Of a stretch of DNA of 64,000 nucleotides, positions 58,857 to 64,000 are shown in pieces. The stretch covers positions 3,237,217-3,301,216 of the forward strand of contig NZ_BMKQ01000001.1 of the NCBI RefSeq assembly GCF_014644415.1, written 5' to 3'. Position 1 is the first letter of the stretch; every line of letters starts with the position of its first letter. Position numbers and translations under genes: made by a program. A model generated the notes under the pieces. That model searched no databases and had not been told where the DNA came from. It saw only the letters and a list, made by a program, of their open reading frames with translations. This stretch comes from Marmoricola endophyticus. GTDB lineage: Bacteria > Actinomycetota > Actinomycetes > Propionibacteriales > Nocardioidaceae.

Positions 58857-60638
58857 ATGGGACGTGACTTCAGCACCATCGGCGTCGTCGGACTGGGCAC
58901 CATGGGGGCCGGTATCGCGGAGGTCTTCGCCCGGCAGGGCTACGCCGTCGTCGGTGTCGAGCAGAACGAGGAGAGCCTCGAGCGGGGCCGGCAGCACCTG
59001 GAGAACTCCACCGGCCGTGCCGTCGAGCGGGGCAAGCTCTCCGCCGAGGACCAGCGTGCGCTGATGGAGCGGGTCACGCTGACCACCGACGTCGCCGGGC
59101 TGGCCGAGGCCGACCTCGTGGTCGAGGCGATCGTGGAGTCGCTCGGCGCCAAGCAGGACGTCATGCGGGCGGTCGACGCCGTGGTCAAGCCCGAGACGGT
59201 GCTCGCCACCAACACCTCCTCGCTCTCGGTCACCGAGATCTCGACGGCCAGCTCGAGTCCCGGCCGCGTGATCGGCGTCCACTTCTTCAACCCCGCACCG
59301 GTCCAGGCGCTGGTCGAGGTCGTCCGCACCGTGGTCACCGCCCCGGACGTGCTCGAGGACGTCACCGAGCTGCTGACCTCGATCGGGAAGGCGCCGGTGG
59401 TCGCGGGCGACAAGGCCGGCTTCATCGCCAACACCCTGCTCTTCGGCTACCTCAACCACGCCGTCACGATGTACGAGGGCCACTACGCCACCCGCGAGGA
59501 CATCGACGCGGCCATGCGCTTCGGCTGCGGCTACCCGATGGGCCCGCTGGCGCTGCTGGACCTGATCGGCCTGGACACGGCGTACGAGATCCTCGACACG
59601 ATGTACCGCCAGGGCCGCGACCGCCTGCACGCGCCGGCCCCGATCCTCAAGCAGATGGTGACCGCGGGCCTGCTCGGCCGCAAGACCGGGCGCGGCTTCT
59701 ACACCTACGACGGCCCGGACTCGCCGACCGTCGTCGCCGACTCGCTCACCCCCAGCGCCGACGACGCGCCGCAGCTGCGCCACGACATCAGCGCCGTCGG
59801 CGTGGTCGGCACCGGGACGATGGCCACCGGCATCGTCGAGGTCTTCGCCAAGGCCGGCTACGACGTCATCGTCGTCGGCCGCAGCGACGCCAAGGTCGCC
59901 GGTGTCAGCGCCGCGCTGGAGAAGTCGCTGGACAAGCAGGTCCAGCGTGGACGGCTGGAGGAGGCCGACAAGCAGCCCGTCCTCGACCGGGTCACCGGCA
60001 CCACCAAGCAGGACGACCTCGCCGACGTGGACCTCGTGGTGGAGGCCATCGCCGAGGACCTGAAGATCAAGACGACCCTGTTCGAGAACCTCGACGAGAT
60101 CTGCAAGCCCGGGGCGATCCTGGCCACGACGACCTCCTCGCTGCCGGTCATCGAGTGCGCCCGGGCGACGTCGCGACCCCAGGACGTGGTCGGGATGCAC
60201 TTCTTCAACCCCGCCCCGGTGATGAAGCTGGTCGAGGTGGTCAGCACCGTCGCCACGTCCGCCGAGGTCGCCGAGACCACCACCGCGCTGTGCGCGAAGC
60301 TGAAGAAGGCACCGGTCGCCTGCAGCGACCGTGCAGGGTTCATCGTCAACGCGCTGCTGTTCCCGTACCTCAACGACGCGATCAAGATGCTCGACGCGCA
60401 CTACGCCACCGCCGACGACATCGACACCGCGATGAAGCAGGGCTGTCGCCTGCCGATGGGGCCGTTCGAGCTGCTCGACGTCGTCGGCAACGACGTCTCG
60501 CTGGCCATCCAGCGCGAGCTCTACCTGGAGTTCCGTGAGCCCGGCTGGGCCCCGGCACCGCTGCTGGAGCACCTGGTGACCGCGGGCTACCTCGGGCGCA
60601 AGACCCGGCGCGGCTTCCGCGACTACAGCCAGCGCTGA
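58857..60638 (+). CDS. tandem-duplicated 3-hydroxyacyl-CoA dehydrogenase
   Basis: The 593-residue protein contains two complete dehydrogenase units. The first has G-V-V-G-L-G-T-M-G-A-G-I at the N-terminus and N-P-A-P-V, N-T-S-S-L, D-K-A-G-F-I-A-N-T; the second starts at about 305 with G-V-V-G-T-G-T-M-A-T-G-I and repeats N-P-A-P-V, T-T-S-S-L, D-R-A-G-F-I-V-N-A. Each end reads G-R/L-K-T-x-R-G-F. It probably oxidises 3-hydroxybutyryl- or 3-hydroxyacyl-CoA with NAD. CATGAT (58844-58849) lies 7 bases before the ATG at 58857. Confidence 0.9.
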   Translation: MGRDFSTIGVVGLGTMGAGIAEVFARQGYAVVGVEQNEESLERGRQHLENSTGRAVERGKLSAEDQRALMERVTLTTDVAGLAEADLVVEAIVESLGAKQDVMRAVDAVVKPETVLATNTSSLSVTEISTASSSPGRVIGVHFFNPAPVQALVEVVRTVVTAPDVLEDVTELLTSIGKAPVVAGDKAGFIANTLLFGYLNHAVTMYEGHYATREDIDAAMRFGCGYPMGPLALLDLIGLDTAYEILDTMYRQGRDRLHAPAPILKQMVTAGLLGRKTGRGFYTYDGPDSPTVVADSLTPSADDAPQLRHDISAVGVVGTGTMATGIVEVFAKAGYDVIVVGRSDAKVAGVSAALEKSLDKQVQRGRLEEADKQPVLDRVTGTTKQDDLADVDLVVEAIAEDLKIKTTLFENLDEICKPGAILATTTSSLPVIECARATSRPQDVVGMHFFNPAPVMKLVEVVSTVATSAEVAETTTALCAKLKKAPVACSDRAGFIVNALLFPYLNDAIKMLDAHYATADDIDTAMKQGCRLPMGPFELLDVVGNDVSLAIQRELYLEFREPGWAPAPLLEHLVTAGYLGRKTRRGFRDYSQR

Positions 60639-60639
60639 G

Positions 60640-61443
60640 GTGCCCGGGTCCGGCACCACCCTGCACACCACGCAGGTCGGAGAGGCAGGCCCGCTGGTCG
60701 CCTTCTGCCACGGACTGTTCGGCCAGGGGAAGAACTGGACCAGCGTCGCCCGGACGCTGGCCGAGGACGGACACCGCTGCCTGCTGGTGGACATGCCCAA
60801 CCACGGGCGGTCGCCGTGGCGGGAGAACGTCGACTACGTCGCGATGGCCGACGAGGTCGCGCAGCTGTTCTCCGCCGACGACCCGGTCGCGCTGGTCGGG
60901 CACTCGATGGGTGGCAAGGCGGCGATGGTGCTCGCACTGCGGCACCCGGAGCTGGTCGAGCGGCTGTGCGTGGTCGACATGTCGCCGGTCGCCTACGACG
61001 GCACGGTCGAGGGTGGGTTCACGCCGTACGTCTCGGCGATGCGGTCCGTCGACCTGTCCGCGCTGACCCGGCGCGGCGAGGCCGACGAGCAGATGCGCGA
61101 GGGCGTGCCCAGCGCCACGATCCGCGGATTCCTCCTGCAGAACCTGCGCCAGGACCGCGAGAGCGGCACCTGGGGCTGGCAGATGAACCTCGACGCGCTC
61201 GGGGACCACCTGGGCGTGCTCGGCGGCTGGCCCGAGGACGCGCTGAGCGACCTCGCGCCGTACGACGGACCGGCGCTGTGGGTGGCGGGCGCGGAGTCCG
61301 ACTACGTCCGGGCGGAGTACGCCCCTGCCATGGAGCGCTGGTTCCCCCACGTCCGCAAGGTGACGATCAAGGGCGCGGGCCACTGGGTGCACTCCGAGCA
61401 GCCCGAGGTGTTCACCGAGGTGCTGCGGCGCTTCCTGCGGTGA
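60640..61443 (+). CDS. alpha/beta hydrolase (YbfF-like)
   Basis: A 267-residue esterase-like protein with F-C-H-G-L-F-G-Q-G-K-N-W near the N-terminus, nucleophile G-H-S-M-G-G-K-A-A-M, and a late G-A-G-H-W-V-H-S-E with catalytic His. H-G-x-F-G and K-N-W are typical of the YbfF branch that acts on short acyl esters. GTG start 1 base after the dehydrogenase stop, so they share a transcript, consistent with acyl metabolism. Confidence 0.92.
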   Translation: MPGSGTTLHTTQVGEAGPLVAFCHGLFGQGKNWTSVARTLAEDGHRCLLVDMPNHGRSPWRENVDYVAMADEVAQLFSADDPVALVGHSMGGKAAMVLALRHPELVERLCVVDMSPVAYDGTVEGGFTPYVSAMRSVDLSALTRRGEADEQMREGVPSATIRGFLLQNLRQDRESGTWGWQMNLDALGDHLGVLGGWPEDALSDLAPYDGPALWVAGAESDYVRAEYAPAMERWFPHVRKVTIKGAGHWVHSEQPEVFTEVLRRFLR

Positions 61444-61455
61444 GGCGGCGGCTGC

Positions 61456-61941
61456 TCAGCCGCGCGGGTAGCCGCGCCGTACGGTCCGGTCGAGGATGCC
61501 GAGCGTGCCCTTGAGAGCGGCCTCGGAGATGACCGGCATGACGCCCTTGTCGCGCCAGTCGGGGTGGATGTCGGACCAGTCGTAGTACGACGTGACGGCG
61601 GTCGACTGCTCGTCGAGGGGAGCCAGGCGGTAGCCGTACACGTGGCCGATCGGTGGCCGTGAGACGCCCAGGATCGACCAGGAGATCTCCCGGTCGCGCT
61701 CGTAGGTCTCGATGGTGACGGTGACGTCGTAGCGCCCGAGGTCGGGGCGGTCGCCCAGGGCCTCCCTGTCCATGTGGACGACGAAGCTGTCGCCGACCGC
61801 GCTGGCGACGTCCCCCTCGGCGTCCTGCAGCATGCCCGAGGCGTCGATCGCGACGTGCCCCTGCGGGTCGCAGAGCACCGCGAAGACGTCGGCCGCGGGC
61901 GCGGCGATCGTGCGGGTGACCTCGAAGCGCTCCTCGTCCAT
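61456..61941 (-). CDS. SRPBCC (START/polyketide-cyclase-like) family protein
   Basis: The 161-residue protein opens E-V-T-R-T-I-A-A-P-A-A-D-V-F-A-V-L-C-D-P, the signature first strand and helix of SRPBCC domains, which form a hydrophobic ligand cavity. Late W-S-D-I-H-P-D-W fits. CATGAT (minus strand, 61954 to 61949) lies 7 bases before the ATG. Ligand unknown; divergent from a serine hydrolase gene. Confidence 0.85.
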   Translation of the reverse strand: MDEERFEVTRTIAAPAADVFAVLCDPQGHVAIDASGMLQDAEGDVASAVGDSFVVHMDREALGDRPDLGRYDVTVTIETYERDREISWSILGVSRPPIGHVYGYRLAPLDEQSTAVTSYYDWSDIHPDWRDKGVMPVISEAALKGTLGILDRTVRRGYPRG

Positions 61942-61961
61942 GGGCCGATCATGGCAGGGCG

Positions 61962-61967
61962 TAGCGT
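61962..61967 (+). promoter_or_regulatory. putative -10 hexamer for the serine hydrolase gene
   Basis: TAGCGT ends 6 bases before the GTG at 61974. Confidence 0.4.
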
Positions 61968-61973
61968 GGAGCG

Positions 61974-63335
61974 GTGACCCAGACCCTGAGGACGGAGACC
62001 GCCCGTGAGCTGCGCCGGCTCGCTCTGGACCGGCAGCGGAGGGGACGGGTGCCCGGCCTGGCGGCCGGTGTCGTACGCCGCGGCGAGCTGGTGTGGCACG
62101 ACGGCATCGGGACCGTCGACGTCGCGCACCCGCGCGTGCCCGGGCCGGACGACCAGTTCCTCATCGCCTCCAACACCAAGACCTTCACCGCCGTGCTGAT
62201 CATGCAGCTGCGCGACGAGGGCAGGCTCGCGCTCGACGACGAGCTGGCCGACCACGTCCCCGGGCTGTCGGGCCAGGGGGCCACCATCCGTCAGGCGCTG
62301 TCCCACGCGACGGGCCTGCAGCGCGAGCCCGCCGGCGACGTCTGGGCCAACCTGGAGATGCCCGACGACGACGCGCTCGTCCGCGGCTTCGGCGAGATCG
62401 AGCGGATCGGGCCGCCGTGCACGCGCTGGCACTACTCCAACGTCCTGTACGCCGTGCTCGGCCAGGTCGTCGCGCACGTCGACGGCCGGCCCTGGGAGGA
62501 TGCCCTGCAGCGGCGCCTCCTCGACCCGCTGGGCATGACGCGTACCACTGTCGGCTTCGACGACGGGCCCCGTGCGACCGGCTACTACGTCCCGGCGTAC
62601 GACGACGTGCCGCGCGTGGAGCCGGTCCTCGCCCAGAGTGCGATGGCGCCGTGCGGCGGGCTGGCCAGCACCGTCACCGACCTCGCCGCGTGGTCCGGCT
62701 TCGTCGCCGCGCCCGACCCGGCCGTGCTCTCACCGGACACGATGGAGGAGATGTGCCACCCGCGGCTGGTCGTCGACACCGACGGCTGGCGCACGGCGAT
62801 GGGGCTCGGCTTCTGGGTGCACCGCGCCGTGTCGGGGCGGACGTACGTCGGCCACACCGGGGGGATGCCCGGCCAGATCAGCGGCGTGTTCACCGATCGC
62901 GAGTCCGGCACCGGCGGGATCGTGCTGATGAACCAGTCGACCTCGCCGGACCCGATGGAGCACGCCGTCGCGCTGGCCGACCACGTCGTGCAGCACGACC
63001 CGGTCGAGCCCGAGCCGTGGACGCCGGGCACGGAGGTCCCGTCCGCGCTGCGCCCGGTCCTCGGCCGGTGGTTCACCGAGGGCAGCGCGTTCACCTTCTC
63101 CGTCCGCCAGGGCCACCTCGAGGCGCGCGCCGAGGGGGCGCCGGCCGACAGGGCGCCCTCCGTGTTCGCCCCGCTCGAGGGCGAGCCGGACACGTACCGC
63201 ACCGTCTCGGGCCGTGAGCGCGGCGAGCGGCTGCGCCTGGTCCGCGACGCCGACGGCCAGGTGTCGCAGATGTACTGGGCGACGTACGTCGTCACGCGCG
63301 AGCCGCTCGCGTTCGGTGAGCACCTGCGTCACTGA
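61974..63335 (+). CDS. beta-lactamase-family (class C-like) serine hydrolase
   Basis: The 453-residue protein has S-x-x-K in I-A-S-N-T-K-T-F (Ser66, Lys69), Y-S-N in H-Y-S-N-V-L near 154, and H-T-G-G-M-P-G late, the three active-site elements of penicillin-binding-protein-like esterases. No signal peptide is visible, so it is probably cytosolic and acts as an esterase or D-aminopeptidase. A C-terminal lipocalin-like region (W-F-T-E-G-S-A-F-T-F-S-V-R) follows. GTG start. Confidence 0.9.
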   Translation: MTQTLRTETARELRRLALDRQRRGRVPGLAAGVVRRGELVWHDGIGTVDVAHPRVPGPDDQFLIASNTKTFTAVLIMQLRDEGRLALDDELADHVPGLSGQGATIRQALSHATGLQREPAGDVWANLEMPDDDALVRGFGEIERIGPPCTRWHYSNVLYAVLGQVVAHVDGRPWEDALQRRLLDPLGMTRTTVGFDDGPRATGYYVPAYDDVPRVEPVLAQSAMAPCGGLASTVTDLAAWSGFVAAPDPAVLSPDTMEEMCHPRLVVDTDGWRTAMGLGFWVHRAVSGRTYVGHTGGMPGQISGVFTDRESGTGGIVLMNQSTSPDPMEHAVALADHVVQHDPVEPEPWTPGTEVPSALRPVLGRWFTEGSAFTFSVRQGHLEARAEGAPADRAPSVFAPLEGEPDTYRTVSGRERGERLRLVRDADGQVSQMYWATYVVTREPLAFGEHLRH

Positions 63336-63347
63336 GCGGGCTGTCCG

Positions 63348-63893
63348 CTAGTCGGCGTCGGCCTCCGCCTGGCGCGCCCGGTAGGCCGCCACCGCGTTGC
63401 GGTTGCCGCAGGTCGTCGAGCAGAACTTGCGCGAGCGGTTGCGCGACAGGTCGACGACGACACCGCCGCAGTCGTCGTCGGCGCAGACCGAGAGGCGGCT
63501 CAGCTCGTCGGCACGGATCACGTCGATCATCGCCAGCGCGGTGTCGACGACGATCCGGTCGGCGAGCGCGAAGGAGTCGTTCGTCGCGTGCAGGTGCCAG
63601 TCCCAGCCGCTGTGCCGGACGAGGTGCGGAACGGCTCCGAGCTCGCTCATGGCGGCGTTGACGAGCTCGGCGGCGCGGTCTCGGTCGGCGGTCAGCAGGG
63701 CGCGCAGCCGCGGTCGGACCGCGCGCACCTGGTCCAGCTCGGCCTGCGTCGCGTCGTGGCTGCCGGAGAACTCGTGGTCGGTGAAGTAGGCCTCGAGGTC
63801 GTCGAGGGTGTTCATCGTCTCCGGCTCCTCGGCGGTGTTCACCAGGGCCGCGGCGGCCTGCAGCGAGACGTTGGTGTCATGGTTGAAAGCCAT
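63348..63893 (-). CDS. CGNR zinc-finger transcriptional regulator
   Basis: A 181-residue protein with an N-terminal ABATE-like domain (L-V-N-T-A-E-E-P) and a C-terminal CGNR finger: C-A-D-D-D-C-G, then F-C-S-T-T-C-G-N-R with R-S-R-K. CGNR proteins are usually autoregulated or control an adjacent transporter. The divergent gene begins 38 bases away, and TGTTG-N8-CAACA overlaps this gene's start codon. Confidence 0.92.
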   Translation of the reverse strand: MAFNHDTNVSLQAAAALVNTAEEPETMNTLDDLEAYFTDHEFSGSHDATQAELDQVRAVRPRLRALLTADRDRAAELVNAAMSELGAVPHLVRHSGWDWHLHATNDSFALADRIVVDTALAMIDVIRADELSRLSVCADDDCGGVVVDLSRNRSRKFCSTTCGNRNAVAAYRARQAEADAD

Positions 63894-63910
63894 GTTGACA
63901 GATTACAACA
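63893..63910. promoter_or_regulatory. inverted repeat between CGNR gene and divergent gene
   Basis: TGTTG and CAACA with 8 bases between. One arm abuts the CGNR start codon; the other lies close to a -10 (TAGCGT, 63918-63923) of the divergent gene, so CGNR binding could control both. Confidence 0.45.
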
Positions 63911-63931
63911 GCCTAGATAGCGTCATGGACC

Positions 63932-64000
63932 ATGACGGCGTTGACTCATGACAGGATCCGGTCGGCGTCGCTGCCCCGAGGTGGTGGCGGCGGCGGTGTG
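63932..64000 (+). CDS. start of a gene divergent from the CGNR regulator (cut at edge)
   Basis: From the ATG at 63932 the frame reads M-T-A-L-T-H-D-R-I-R-S-A-S-L-P-R followed by glycines, 23 codons before the edge. TAGCGT lies 8 bases upstream. Too short to assign; genes beside CGNR regulators are often EamA or MFS transporters, an inference from context. Confidence 0.55.
   Translation, partial: MTALTHDRIRSASLPRGGGGGGV

Overview
This window comes from a high-GC actinobacterium, most likely Nocardioides or a close relative (Nocardioidaceae). The evidence is the base composition, actinobacterial SOS boxes, class II ribonucleotide reductase with NrdR, NucS mismatch endonuclease, families common in this group (DUF6318, DUF6350/PerM, DUF3017), and many starts with a TANNNT -10 hexamer only 6-9 bases upstream, the mark of leaderless transcripts. 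It is ordinary chromosome: I see no tRNA, rRNA, CRISPR array, prophage or insertion sequence. Both edge genes are cut.

Layout. 0-8 kb: two small acidic proteins, hflX, a DinB-like protein, a DinG-type helicase, and a WXG-like/DUF1023 hydrolase with a lipoprotein. 7.4-15.6 kb: a DNA-damage and dNTP-supply block: lexA with its own SOS box, an SDR gene, an SOS-boxed LysM membrane protein (Rv2719c/DivS-like), a minus-strand insertion of secreted or lipoprotein genes, then nrdR-nrdJ. The control region before nrdR carries two NrdR-like boxes 31 bp apart and a same-strand row of DnaA-box-like sequences. 15.6-24.6 kb: a nuclease-like orphan, then oxidative and catabolic genes (LLM flavin monooxygenase, aldehyde dehydrogenase, MHS transporter, old-yellow-enzyme/FadH-type reductase, DUF3870) and a secreted lipase. 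25-29.6 kb: a SWIM-SNF2 ATPase, an M50 protease and a deazaflavin reductase.

29.6-39 kb is rich in base-lesion repair: a sigma-like gene coupled to ogt, an Ada-type zinc domain, Nei-type glycosylase, Mug and PcrA, followed by a repeat-filled intergenic stretch and an M23 peptidase. 40-44 kb: a stand-alone degenerate cobalamin-binding-like domain, sucCD, and kynureninase coupled to a sigma-like/membrane/extracellular fusion. 46-52.6 kb: PerM-like protein, purN, a lipoprotein, purH behind a ZTP riboswitch, a DHFR-like reductase, folD and DUF3017, i.e. purine and one-carbon metabolism. 53.4-55.4 kb: a small Cys-rich basic protein, ferritin and ComB behind a putative IdeR/DtxR box, then YjbR. 55-64 kb: a beta-propeller lipoprotein, DUF952, a divergent uracil-DNA-glycosylase-like protein next to nucS, a tandem-duplicated 3-hydroxyacyl-CoA dehydrogenase, hydrolases, and a CGNR regulator divergent from a cut gene.

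The observations most worth testing are the combined NrdR/DnaA control region of nrdRJ, the putatively iron-regulated Cys-rich protein-ferritin operon, the membrane-anchored sigma-like protein coupled to kynU, the ZTP riboswitch, and a dispersed palindromic repeat that appears to have been built into the NrdJ coding sequence.
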